64,000 bases of DNA, from NCBI GenBank assembly GCA_963170055.1, contig CAUJGJ010000015.1, positions 62,001 through 126,000 of the forward strand, written 5' to 3'. Positions within the stretch are counted from its first letter, which is position 1, and each line of letters opens with the position of its first letter. The stretch comes from Halisarca cf. caerulea. Taxonomy: Eukaryota; Porifera; Demospongiae; Chondrillida; Halisarcidae. This document shows positions 39,726 through 52,969 of the stretch, piece by piece. The notes beneath the pieces are model-generated. The model ran no database searches. It was not told where the DNA came from and saw only the letters and a list, made by a program, of their open reading frames with translations. A program made the position numbers and the translations under genes.

Positions 39726-40335
39726 CACATGAAGTTTCTGAAGTGCTGTGGGCGTATTTGTGTAGTGTTGGATATGCTGGTGCTAATACCAATATTTGGC
39801 ACTAGCACCACGCACATTCCCAGTGGACACACATGACCTTTCAGAAGTGCTGTGGGCGTATTTGTGTAGTGTTGTATATGCTGGTTTTAATACCAATATT
39901 TAGCACTAGCACAGCGCACATTCCCAGTGGACACACATGAAGTTTCTGAAGTGCTGTGGGCGTATTTGTGTAGTGTTGGATATGGTGGTGCTAATACCAA
40001 TATTTGGCACTAGCACCACGCACATTCCCAGTGGACACACATGACCTTTCTGAAGTACTGTGGGTGTATTTGTGTAGTGTTGGATATGGTGGTGCTAATA
40101 CCAATATTTGGCACTAGCACCACGCACATTCCCAGTGGACACACATGAAGTTTCTGAAGTGCTGTGGGCGTATTTGTGTAGTGTTGGATATGCTGGTGCT
40201 AATACCAATATTTGGCACTAGCACCACGCACATTCCCAGTGGACACACATGACCTTTCAGAAGTGCTGTGGGCGTATTTGTGTAGTGTTGTATATGCTGG
40301 TTTTAATACCAATATTTAGCACTAGCACAGCGCAC
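39504..40335. repeat. Domain H: 416-bp (4-mer) tandem duplication
   Basis: A four-monomer block ending in a distinctive unit (TTGTATATGCTGGTTTTAAT then TTTAGCACTAGCACAGCG) occurs twice in tandem, with TATATGCTGG at 39,874 and 40,290. Landmark ATTCCCAG starts at 39,504, 39,920 and 40,336, each 416 bp apart. The two copies appear identical by eye. Confidence 0.9.
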
Positions 40336-42352
40336 ATTCCCAGTGGACACACATGAAGTTTCTGAAGTGCTGTGGGCGTATTTGTGTAGTGTTGGATATG
40401 CTGGTGCTAATACCAATATTTGGCACTAGCCCCACACACATTCCCAGTGGACACACATGAAGTTTCTGAAGTTCTGTGGGCGTATTTGTGTAGTGTTGGA
40501 TATGCTGGTGCTAATACCAATATTTGGCACTAACACCACACACATTCCCAGTGGACACACATGACCTTTCTGAAGTACTGTGGGCGTATTTGTGTAGTGT
40601 TGGATATGCTGGTGCTAATACCAATATTTGGCACTAGCACCACGCACATTCCCAGTGGACACACATGAGGTTTCTGAAGTACTGTGGGTGTATTTATGTA
40701 GTGTTGGATATGCTGGTGCTAATACCAATATTTGGCACTAGCACCACGCACATTACCAGTGGACACACATGAAGTTTCTGAAGTGCTGTGGGTGTATTTG
40801 TGTAGTGTTGGATATGGTGGTGCTAATACCAATATTTGGCACTAGCACCACGCACATTCCCAGTGGACACACATGACCTTACTGAAGTGCTGTGGGCGTA
40901 TTTGTGTAGTGTTGGATATGCTGGTGCTAATACCAATATTTGGCACTAGCACCACGCACATTCCCAGTGGACACACATGAAGTTTCTAAAGTGCTGTGGG
41001 CGTATTTGTGTAGTGTTGGATATGCTGGTGCTAATACCAATATTTGGCACTAGCACCACGCACATTCCCAGTGGACACACATGAAGTTTCTGAAGTGCTG
41101 TGGGCGTATTTGTGTAATGTTGGATATGCTGGTGCTAATACCAATATTTGGCACTAGCACCACGCACATTCCCAGTGGACACACATGACCTTTCTGAAGT
41201 ACTGTGGGCGTATCTGTGTAGTGTTGGATATGCTGGTGCTAATACCAATATTTGGCACTAGCACCACGCACATTCCCAGTGGACACACATGACCTTACTG
41301 ATGTGCTGTGGGCGTATTTGTGTATTGTTGGATATGCTGGTGCTAATACCAATATTTGGCACTAGCCCCACGCACATTCCCGGTGGACACACATGAAGTT
41401 TCTTAAGTGCTGTGGTCGTATTTGTGTAGTGTTGGATATGCTGGTGCTAATACCAATATTTGGCACTAGCCCCACGCACATTCCCAGTTGACACACATGA
41501 CCTTACTGAAGTTCTGTGGGCGTATTTGTGTAGTATTGGATATGCTGGTGCTAATATGAATATTTGGCACTAGCCCCACGCACATTCCCGGTGGACACAC
41601 ATGAAGTTTCTGAAGTGCTGTGGGCGTATTTGTGTAGTGTTGGATATGCTGGTGCTAATACCAATATTTGGCACTAGCACCACGCACATTCCCAGTGGAC
41701 ACACATGAAGTTTCTGAAGTGCTGTGGTCGTATTTGTGTAGTGTTGGATATGCTGGTGCTAATACCAATATTTGGCACTAACACCACACACATTCCCAGT
41801 GGACACACATGACCTTTCTGAAGTACTGTGGGCGTATTTGTGCAGTGTTGGATATGCTGGTGCTAATACCAATATTTGGCACTAGCCCCACGCACATTCC
41901 CAGTGGACACACATGAAGTTTCTGAAGTGCTGTGGGCGTATTTGTGTAATGTTGGATATGCTGGTGCTAATACCAATATTTGGCACTAGCACCACGCACA
42001 TTCCCAGTGGACACACATGACCTTTCTGAAGTACTGTGGGCGTATCTGTGTAGTGTTGGATATGCTGGTGCTAATACCAATATTTGGCACTAGCACCACG
42101 CACATTCCCAGTGGACACACATGACCTTACTGATGTGCTGTGGGCGTATTTGTGTAGTGTTGGATATGCTGGTGCTAATACCAATATTTGGCACTAGCCC
42201 CACGCACATTCCCAGTGGACACACATGAAGTTTCTGAAGTGCTGTGGGTGTATTTATGTAGTGTTTTATATGCTGGTGCTAATACCAATATTTGGCACTT
42301 GCACCACGCACATTCCCAGTGCACACACATGACCTTTCTAAAGTGCTGTGGT

Positions 42353-43440
42353 CGTATTTGTGTAGTGTTGGATATGCTGGTGCTAATACCAATATTTGGC
42401 AGTAGCACCACGCACATTCCCAGTGGACACTAATGACCTTACTGAAGTTCTGTGGGCGTATTTGTGTAGTATTGGATATGCTGGTGCTAATATGAATATT
42501 TGGCACTAGCCCCACGCACATTCCCGGTGGACACACATGAAGTTTCTGAAGTGCTGTGGGCGTATTTGTGTAGTGTTGGATATGCTGGTGCTAATACCAA
42601 TATTTGGCACTAGCCCCACGCACATTCCCAGTGGACACACATGAAGTTTCTGAAGTGCTGAGGTCGTATTTGTGTAGTGTTGGATATGCTGGTGCTAATA
42701 CCAATATTTGGCACTAGCCCCACGCACATTCCCAGTGGACACACATGACCTTACTGAAGTTCTGTGGGCGTATTTGTGTAGTATTGGATATGCTGGTGCT
42801 AATACCAATATTTGGCACTAGCACCACGCACATTCCCAGTGGACACACATGACCTTACTGATGTGCTGTGGGCGTATTTGTGTAGTGTTGGATATGCTGG
42901 TGCTAATACCAATATTTGGCAGTAGCACCACGCACATTCCCAGTGGACACTAATGACCTTACTGAAGTTCTGTGGGCGTATTTGTGTAGTATTGGATATG
43001 CTGGTGCTAATATGAATATTTGGCACTAGCCCCACGCACATTCCCGGTGGACACACATGAAGTTTCTGAAGTGCTGTGGGCGTATTTGTGTAGTGTTGGA
43101 TATGCTGGTGCTAATACCAATATTTGGCACTAGCCCCACGCACATTCCCAGTGGACACACATGAAGTTTCTGAAGTGCTGAGGTCGTATTTGTGTAGTGT
43201 TGGATATGCTGGTGCTAATACCAATATTTGGCACTAGCCCCACGCACATTCCCAGTGGACACACATGACCTTACTGAAGTTCTGTGGGCGTATTTGTGTA
43301 GTATTGGATATGCTGGTGCTAATACCAATATTTGGCACTAGCACCACGCACATTCCCAGTGGACACACATGACCTTACTGATGTGCTGTGGGCGTATTTG
43401 TGTAGTGTTGGATATGCTGGTGCTAATACCAATATTTGGC
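42353..43440. repeat. 5-mer (520-bp) tandem duplication
   Basis: TTTGGCAGTAGC, GGACACTAATGACC, ATATGAAT and GAAGTGCTGAGGTCG occur in the same order twice (for example CTGGTGCTAATATGAAT at 42,481 and 43,001), 520 bp apart. Copies look identical at the markers checked. They overlap older, longer duplications in this domain. Confidence 0.85.
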
Positions 43441-43666
43441 ACTAGCCCCACGCACATTCCCGGTGGACACACATGAAGTTTCTGAAGTGCTGTGGTCGTA
43501 TTTGTGTAGTGTTGGATATGCTGGTGCTAATATGAATATTTGGCACTAGCCCCACGCACATTCCCGGTGGACAATCATGAAGTTTCTGAAGTGCTGTGGG
43601 CGTATTTGTGTAGTGTTGGATATGCTGGTGCTAATACCAATATTTGGCACTAGCACCACGCACATT

Positions 43667-43668
43667 CA
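43667..43668. other. 7-bp deletion monomer (CATTCACACACATG)
   Basis: CATTCCCAGTGGACACACATG is shortened to CATTCACACACATG, giving a 97-bp monomer, the largest non-monomer length change in the window. The related copy near 48,340 is full length, so the event followed the ~45-mer duplication. Slippage between the short CAC/ACA runs could explain it. Confidence 0.9.
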
Positions 43669-44659
43669 CACACATGAAGTTTCTGAAGTGCTGTGGGCGT
43701 ATTTGTGTAGTGTTGGATATGCTGGTGCTAATACCAATATTTGGCACTAACACCACACACATTCCCAGTGGACACACATGACCTTTCTGAAGTACTGTGG
43801 GCGTATTTGTGTAGTGTTGGATATGCTGGTGCTAATACCAATATTTGGCACTAGCACCGCGCACATTCCCAGTGGACACACATGAAGTTTCTGAAGTGCT
43901 GTGGGCGTATTTATGTAATGTTGGATATGCTGGTGCTAATACCAATATTTGGCACTAACACCACGCACATTCCCAGTGGACACACATGAAGTTTCTGAAG
44001 TGCTGTGGGTGTATTTGTGTAGTGTTGGATATGGTGGTGCTAATACCAATATTTGGCACTAGCACCACGCACATTCCCAGTGGACACACATGACCTTTCT
44101 GAAGTACTGTGGGCGTATTTGTGTAGTGTTGGATATGGTGGTGCTAATACCAATATTTGGCACTAGCACCACGCACATTCCCAGTGGACACACATGACCT
44201 TACTGATGTGCTGTGGGCGTATTTGTGTAGCGTTGGATATGCTGGTGCTAATACCAATATTTGGCACTAGCCCCACGCACATTCCCGGTGGACACACATG
44301 AAGTTTCTGAAGTGCTGTGGTCGTATTTGTGTAGTGTTGGATATGCTGGTGCTAATATCAATATTTGGCACTAGAACCACGCACATTCCCAGTGGACACA
44401 CATGACCTTACTGAAGTTCTGTGGGCGTATTTGTGTAGTATTGGATATGCTGGTGCTAATATGAATATTTGGCACTAGCCCCACGCACATTCCCGGTGGA
44501 CACACATGAAGTTTCTGAAGTGCTGTGGGCGTATTTGTGTAGTGTTGGATATGCTGGTGCTAATACCAATATTTGGCACTAGCCCCACGCACATTCCCAG
44601 TGGACACACATGAACTTTCTGAAGTGCTGTGGTCGTATTTGTGTAGTGTTGGATATGCT

Positions 44660-44660
44660 A
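44660..44660. other. 1-bp insertion monomer (GCTAGGTGCTA)
   Basis: GCTGGTGCTA reads GCTAGGTGCTA (44,657-44,667), a 105-bp monomer. The insertion sits at the left outer arm of the dyad and leaves GGTGCTA intact. Confidence 0.85.
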
Positions 44661-47600
44661 GGTGCTAATACCAATATTTGGCACTAGCCCCACGCACATT
44701 GCCTGTGGACACACATGAAGTTTCTGAAGTGCTGGGGGCGTATTTGCGTAGTGTTGGATATGCTGGTGCTAATACCAATATTTGGCACTAGCACCACGCA
44801 CATTCCCAGTGGACACACATAACCTTTCTGAAGTGCTGTGGGCGTATTTGTGTAGTGTTGGATATGCTGGTGCTAATACCAATATTTGGCACTAGCACCA
44901 CGCACATTCCCAGTGGACACCCATGACCTTTCTGAAGTACTATGGGCGTATTTGTGCAGTGTTGGATATGCTGGTGCTAATACCAATATTTGGCACTAGC
45001 CCCACGCACATTCCCAGTGGACACACATGAAGTTTCTGAAGTGCTGTGGGCGTATTTGTGTAATGTTGGATATGCTGGTGCTAATACCAATATTTGGCAC
45101 TAGCACCACGCACATTCCCAGTGGACACACATGACCTTTCTGAAGTACTGTGGGCGTATCTGTGTAGTGTTGGATATGCTGGTGCTAATACCAATATTTG
45201 GCACTAGCACCACGCACATTCCCAGTGGACACACATGACCTTACTGATGTGCTGTGGGCGTATTTGTGTAGTGTTGGATATGCTGGTGCTAATACCAATA
45301 TTTGGCACTAGCCCCACGCACATTCCCAGTGGACACACATGAAGTTTCTGAAGTGCTGTGGGTGTATTTATGTAGTGTTGGATATGCTGGTGCTAATACC
45401 AATATTTGGCACTTGCACCACGCACATTCCCAGTGCACACACATGACCTTTCTGAAGTACTGTGGGCGTATTTGTGTAGTGTTGGATATGGAGGTGCTAA
45501 TACCAATATTTGGCACTAGCACCACGCACATTCCCAGTGGACACTCATGACCTTTCTGAAGTACTGTGGGCGTATTTGTGTAGTGTTGGATATGGTGGTG
45601 CTAATACCAATATTTGGCACTAGCACCACGCACATTCCCAGTGGACACACATGAAGTTTCTGAAGTGCTGTGGGCGTATTTGTGTAGTGTTGGATATGCT
45701 GGTGCTAATACCAATATTTGGCACTAGCACCACGCACATTCCAAGTGGACACACATTAAGTTTCTGAAGTGCTGTGGGCGTATTTGTGTAGTGTTGGATA
45801 TGCTGGTGCTAATACCAATATTTGGCACTAGCACCACGCACATTCCCAGTGGACACACATGAAGTTTCTAAAGTGCTGTTGGCGTATTTGTGTAGTGTTG
45901 GATATGCTGGTGCTAATACCAATATTTGGCACTAGCACCACGCACATTCCCAGTGGACACACATAACCTTTCTGAAGTGCTGTGGGCGTATTTGTGTAGT
46001 GTTGGATATGCTGGTGCTAATACCAATATTTGGCACTAGCACCACGCACATTCTCAGTGGACGAACATGACCTTTCTGAAGTACTGTGGGCGTATTTGTG
46101 CAGTGTTGGATATGCTGGTGCTAATACCAATATTTGGCACTAGCACCACGCACATTCCCAGTGGACACACAGGAAGTTTCTGAAGTGCTGTGGGCGTATT
46201 TGTGTAATGTTGGATATGCTGGTGCTAATACCAATATTTGGCACTAGCACCACGCACATTCCCAGTGGACACACATGACCTTTCTGAAGTACTGTGGGCG
46301 TATCTGTGTAGTGTTGGATATGCTGGTGCTAATACCAATTTTTGGCACTAGCACCACGCACATTCCCAGTGGACACACATGACCTTACTGATGTGCTGAG
46401 GGCGTATTTGTGTATTGTTGGATATGCTGGTGCTAATACCAATATTTGGCACTAGCACCACGCACATTGCTGGTGGACACACATGAAGTTTCTTAAGTGC
46501 TGTGGTCGTATTTGTGTAGTGTTGGATATGCTGGTGCTAATACCAATATTTGGCACTAGCCCCACGCACATTGCCAGTGGACACACATGACCTTACTGAA
46601 GTACTGTGGGCGTATTTGTGTAGTATTGGATATGCTGGTGCTAATATGAATATTTGGCACTAGCCCCACGCACATTCCCGGTGGACACACATGAAATTTC
46701 TGAAGTGCTGTGGGCGTATTTGTGTAGTGTTGGATATGCTGGTGCTAATACCAATATTTGGCACTAGCCCCACGCACATTCCCAGTGGACACACATGAAG
46801 TTTCTGAAGTGCTGTGGTCGTATTTGTGTAGTGTTGGATATGCTGGTTCTAATACCAATATTTGGCACTAACACCACACACATTCCCAGTGGACACACAT
46901 GACCTTTCTGAAGTACTGTGGGCGTATTTGTGTAGTGTTGGATATGCTGGTGCTAATACCAATATTTGGCACTAGCACCACGCACATTCCCAGTGGACAC
47001 ACATGAAGTTTCTGAAGTGCTGTGGTCGTATTTGTGTAGTGTTGGATATGCTGGTGCTAATACCAATATTTGGCACTAACACCACACACATTCCCAGTGG
47101 ACACACATGACCTTTCTGAAGTACTGTGGGCGTATTTGTGTAGTGTTGGATATGCTGGTGCTAATACCAATATTTGGCACTAGCACCACGCACATTCCCA
47201 GTGGACACACATGAAGTTTCTGAAGTGCTGTGGGCGTATTTCTGTAATGTTGTATATGCTGGTGCTAATACCAATATTTGGCACTAACACCACGCACATT
47301 CCCAGTGGACACACATGAAGTTTCTGAAGTGCTGTGGGCGTATTTGTGTAGTGTTGGATATGGTGGTGCTAATACCAATATTTGGCACTAGCACCACGCA
47401 CATTCCCAGTGGACACACATGACCTTTCTGAAGTACTGTGGGCGAATTTGTGTAGTATTGGATATGGTGGTGCTAATACCAATATTTGGAACTAGCACCA
47501 CGCACATTCCCAGTGGACACACATGACCTTACTGATGTGCTGTGGGCGTATTTGTGTAGTGTTGGATATGCTGGTGCTAATACCAATATTTGGCACTAGC

Positions 47601-48156
47601 CCCACGCACATTCCCGGTGGACACACATGAAGTTTCTGAAGTGCTGTGGGCGTATTTGTGTAGTGTTGGATATGCTGGTGCTAATACCAATATTTGGCAC
47701 TAGCCCCACGCACATTCCCAGTGGACACACATGAAGTTTCTGAAGTGCTGTGGTCGTATTTGTGTAGTGTTGGATATGCTGGTGCTAATACCAATATTTG
47801 GCACTAGCCCCACGCACATTCCCAGTGGACACACATGACCTTACTGAAGTTCTGTGGGCGTATTTGTGTAGTATTGGATATGCTGGTGCTAATACCAATA
47901 TTTGGCACTAGCACCACGCACATTCCCAGTGGACACACATGACCTTACTGATGTGCTGTGGGCGTATTTGTGTAGTGTTGGATATGCTGGTGCTAATACC
48001 AATATTTGGCACTAGCCCCACGCACATTCCCGGTGGACACACATGAAGTTTCTGAAGTGCTGTGGTCGTATTTGTGTAGTGTTGGATATGCTGGTGCTAA
48101 TACCAATATTTGGCACTAGCCCCACGCACATTCCCAGTGGACACACATGACCTTAC

Positions 48157-48157
48157 T
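48157..48157. other. 1-bp insertion monomer (CCTTACTTGAAG)
   Basis: CCTTACTGAAG reads CCTTACTTGAAG at 48,151, a 105-bp monomer. It is the only T insertion at this site that I found. Confidence 0.85.
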
Positions 48158-51100
48158 TGAAGTTCTGTGGGCGTATTTGTGTAGTATTGGATATGCTGGT
48201 GCTAATATGAATATTTGGCACTAGCCCCACGCACATTCCCGGTGGACAATCATGAAGTTTCAGAAGTGCTGTGGGCGTATTTGTGTAGTGTTGGATATGC
48301 TGGTGCTAATACCAATATTTGGCACTAGCACCACGCACATTCCCAGTGGACACACATGAAGTTTCTGAAGTGCTGTGGGCGTATTTGTGTAGTGTTGGAT
48401 ATGCTGGTGCTAATACCAATATTTGGCACTAACACCACACACATTCCTAGTGGACACACATGACCTTTCTGAAGTACTGTGGGCGTATTTGTGTAGTGTT
48501 GGATATGCTGGTGCTAATACCAATATTTGGCACTAGCACCACGCACATTCCTAGTGGACACACATGAAGTTTCTGAAGTGCTGTGGGCGTATTTATGTAA
48601 TGTTGGATATGCTGGTGCTAATACCAATATTTGGCACTAACACCACGCACATTCCCAGTGGATACACATGAAGTTTCTGAAGTGCTGTGGGCGTATTTGT
48701 GTAGTGTTGGATATGGTGGTGCTAATACCAATATTTGGCACTAGCACCACGCACATTCCCAGTGGACACACATGACCTTTTTGAAGTACTGTGGGCGTAT
48801 TTGTGTAGTGTTGGATATGGTGGTGCTAATACCAATATTTGGCACTAGCACCACGCACATTCCCAGTGGACACACATGACCTTACTGATGTGCTGTGGGC
48901 GTATTTGTGTAGTGTTGGATATGCTGGTGCTAATACCAATATTTGGAACTAGCCCCACGCACATTCCCGGTGGACACACATGAAGTTTCTGAAGTGCTGT
49001 GGTCGTATTTGTGTAGTGTTGGATATGCTGGTGCTAATACCAATATTTGGCACTAGCACCACGCACATTCCCAGTGGACACACATGACCTTACTGAAGTT
49101 CTGTGGGCGTATTTGTGTAGTATTGGATATGCTGGTGCTAATATGAATATTTGGCACTAGCCCCACGCACATTCCCGGTGGACACACATGAAGTTTCTGA
49201 AGTGCTGTGGGCGTATTTGTGTAGTGTTGGATATGCTGGTGCTAATACCAATATTTGGCACTAGCCCCACGCACATTCCCAGTGGACACACATGAACTTT
49301 CTGAAGTGCTGTGGGCGTATTTGTGTAGTGTTGGATATGCTGGTGCTAATACCAATATTTGGCACTAACACCACACACATTCCCAGTGGACACACATGAA
49401 GTTTCTGAAGTGCTGTGGGCGTATTTGTGTAGTGTTGGATATGCTGGTGCTAATACCAATATTTGGCACTAACACCACACACATTCCCAGTGGACACACA
49501 TGACCTTTCTGAAGTACTGTGGGCGTATTTGTGTAGTGTTGGATATGCTGGTGCTAATACCAATATTTGGCACTAGCACCACGCACATTCCCAGTGGACA
49601 CACATGAAGTTTCTAAAGTGCTGTGGGCGTATTTATGTAATGTTGGATATGCTGGTGCTAATACCAATATTTGGCACTAACACCACGCACATTCCCAGTG
49701 CACACACATGAAGTTTCTGAAGTGCTGTGGGCGTATTTGTGTAGTGTTGGATATGGTGGTGCTAATACCAATATTTGGCACTAGCACCACGCACATTCCC
49801 AGTGGACACACATGACCTTTCTGAAGTACTGTGGGCGTATTTGTGTAGTATTGGATATGCTGGTGCTAATACCAATATTTGGCACTAACACCACACACAT
49901 TCCCAGTGGACACACATGACCTTTCTGAAGTACTGTGGGCGTATTTGTGTAGTGTTGGATATGCTGGTGCTAATACCAATATTTGGCACTAGCCCCACGC
50001 ACATTCCCAGTGGACACACATGACCTTTCTGAAGTACTGTGGGCGTATTTGTGTAGTGTTGGATATGGTGGTGCTAATACCAATATTTGGCACTAACACC
50101 ACGCACATTCCCAGTTGACACACATGACCTTACTGATGTGCTGTGGGCGTATTTGTGTAGTATTGGATATGCTGGTGCTAATATGAATATTTGGCACTAC
50201 CCCCACGCACATTCCCGGTGGACACACATGAAGTTTCTGAAGTGCTGTGGGCGTATTTGTGTAGTGTTGGATATGCTGGTGCTAATACCAATATTTGGCA
50301 CTAGCCCCACGCACATTCCCAGTGGACAAACATGAAGTTTCTGAAGTGCTGTGGGCGTATTTGTGTAGTGTTGGATATGCTGGTGCTAATACCAATATTT
50401 GGCACTAGCCCAACGCACATTCCCATTGGACACACATGACCTTACTGAAGTGCTGTGGGCGTATTTGTGTAGTATTGGATATGCTGGTGTTAATACCAAT
50501 ATTTGGCACTAGCCCCACGCACATTCCCGGTGGACACACATGAAGTTTCTGATGTGCTGTGGGCGTATTTGTGTAGTGTTGGATATGCTGGTGCTAATAC
50601 CAATATTTGGGACTAGCCCCACGCACATTCCCATTGGACACACATGACCTTACTGAAGTGCTGTGGGCGTATTTGTGTAGTGTTGGATATGCTGGTGCTA
50701 ATACCAATATTTGGCACTAGCCCCACGCACATTCCCGGTGGACACACATGAAGTTTCTGAAGTGCTGTGGGCGTATTTGTGTAGTGTTGGATATGCTGGT
50801 GCTAATACCAATATTTGGCACTAGCCCCACGCACATTGCCGGTGGACACACATGAAGTTTCTGAAGTGCTGTGGGCGTATTTGTGTAGTGTTGGATATGC
50901 TGGTGCTAATACCAATATTTGGCACTAGCACCACGCACATTCCAAGTGGACACACATGACCTTTCTGAAGTACTGTGGGCGTATTTGTGCAGTGTTGGAT
51001 ATGCTGGTGCTAATACCAATATTTGGCACTAGCACCACGCACATTCCCAGTGGACACACATGAAGTTTCTGAAGTGCTGTGGGCGTATTTGTGTAATGTT

Positions 51101-51512
51101 ATATATGCTGGTGCTAATACGAATATTTGGCACTAGCACCACGCACATTCCCAGTGGACACACATGATCTTTCATAAGTGCTGTGGGCGTATTTGTGTAG
51201 TGTTGGATATGCTGGTGCTAATACCAATATTTGGCAATGGCACCACGCACATTCCCAGTGGACACTCATGATCTTTCTGAAGTGCTGTGGGCGTATTTGC
51301 GTAGTGTTGGATATGGTGGTGCTAATACCAATATTTGGCACTAGCACCACGCACATTCCCAGTGGGCACACATGAAGTTTCTGAAGTGCTGTGGGCGTAT
51401 TTGTGTAGTGTTGGATATGCTGGTGCTAATACCAATATTTGGCACTAGCCCAACGCACATTCCCATTGGACACACATGACCTTACTGAAGTGCTGTGGGC
51501 GTATTTGTGTAG

Positions 51513-52969
51513 TGTTGGATATGGTGGTGCTAATACCAATATTTGGCACTAGTCCCACGCACATTACCGGTGGACACACATGAAGATTCTGATGTGCTGT
51601 GGGCGTATTTGTGTAGTGTTGGATATGCTGGTGCTAATACCAATATTTGGCACTAGCCCCACGCACATTCCCATTGGACACACATGACCTTACTGAAGTG
51701 CTGTGGGCGTATTTGTGTAGTGTTTGATATGCTGGTGCTAATACCAATATTTGGCACTAGCCCCACGCACATTCCCGGTGGACACACATGAAGTTTCTGA
51801 AGTGCTGTGGGCTTATTTGTGTAGTGTTGGATATGCTGGTGCTAATACCAATATTTTGCACTAGCCCCACGCACATTGCCGGTGGACACACATGAAGTTT
51901 CTGAAGTGCTGTGGGCGTATTTGTGTAGTGTTGGATATGCTGGTGCTAATACCAATATTTGGCACTAGCACCACGCACATTCCCAGTGGACACACATGAA
52001 GATTCTGATGTGCTGTGGGCGTATTTGTGTAGTGTTGGATATGCTGGTGCTAATACAAATATTTGGCACTAGCACCACGCACATTCCCAGTGGACACACA
52101 TAACCTTTCTGAAGTGCTGTGGGCGTATTTGTGTAGTGTTGGATATGCTGGTGCTAATACGAATATTTGGCACTAGCCCAACGCACATTCCCATTGGACA
52201 CACATGACCTTACTGAAGTGCTGTGGGCGTATTTGTGTAGTATTGGATATGCTGGTGTTAATACCAATATTTGGCACTAGCCCCACGCACATTCCCGGTG
52301 GACACACATGAAGTTTCTGATGTGCTGTGGGCGTATTTGTGTAGTGTTGGATATGCTGGTGCTAATACCAATATTTGGGACTAGCCCCACGCACATTCCC
52401 ATTGGACACACATGACCTTACTGAAGTGCTGTGGGCGTATTTGTGTAGTGTTGGATATGCTGGTGCTAATACCAATATTTGGCACTAGCCCCACGCACAT
52501 TCCCGGTGGACACACATGAAGTTTCTGAAGTGCTGTGGGCTTATTTGTGTAGTGTTGGATATGCTGGTGCTAATACCAATATTTTGCACTAGCCCCACGC
52601 ACATTGCCGGTGGACACACATGAAGTTTCTGAAGTGCTGTGGGCGTATTTGTGTAGTGTTGGATATGCTGGTGCTAATACCAATATTTGGCACTAGCACC
52701 ACGCACATTCCCAGTGGACACACATGAAGATTCTGATGTGCTGTGGGCGTATTTGTGTAGTGTTGGATATGCTGGTGCTAATACAAATATTTGGCACTAG
52801 CACCACGCACATTCCCAGTGGACACACATAACCTTTCTGAAGTGCTGTGGGCGTATTTGTGTAGTGTTGGATATGCTGGTGCTAATACCAATATTTGGCA
52901 CTAGCCCAACGCACATTCCCATTGGACACACATGACCTTACTGAAGTGCTGTGGGCGTATTTGTGTAGT
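51513..52969. repeat. 7-mer (728-bp) tandem duplication inside a 17-mer unit
   Basis: The TATTGG marker of the GGTGTTAATACC monomer lies at 52,241 and 52,969, 728 bp (seven monomers) apart. The monomers between them (GGGACTAG, GGGCTTATTTG, ATATTTTGCACTAG, ATACAAAT) are repeated. The two copies span roughly 51,513-52,240 and 52,241-52,969, though the exact breakpoint may lie up to a monomer either side. It turns one 17-mer into a 24-mer. Confidence 0.8.

Larger units (their letters stand above)
40340..50400. repeat. Domain I: nested 5-, 8-, 11-, 30- and ~45-mer duplications
   Basis: Marker GTATCTGTGTAG occurs at 41,211, 42,043, 45,157 and 46,301, giving spacings of 832 (8 monomers), 3114 (30 monomers minus 6) and 1144 (11). 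ACAATCATGAAG at 43,571 and 48,246 shows a 45-mer duplication (4680 minus 5). The non-multiples are explained exactly by the 7-bp deletion at 43,667 and the 1-bp insertions at 44,660 and 48,157. A GTATTGG...ATATGAATATT monomer type and a CACTAACACCACACAC type dominate. Confidence 0.8.
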
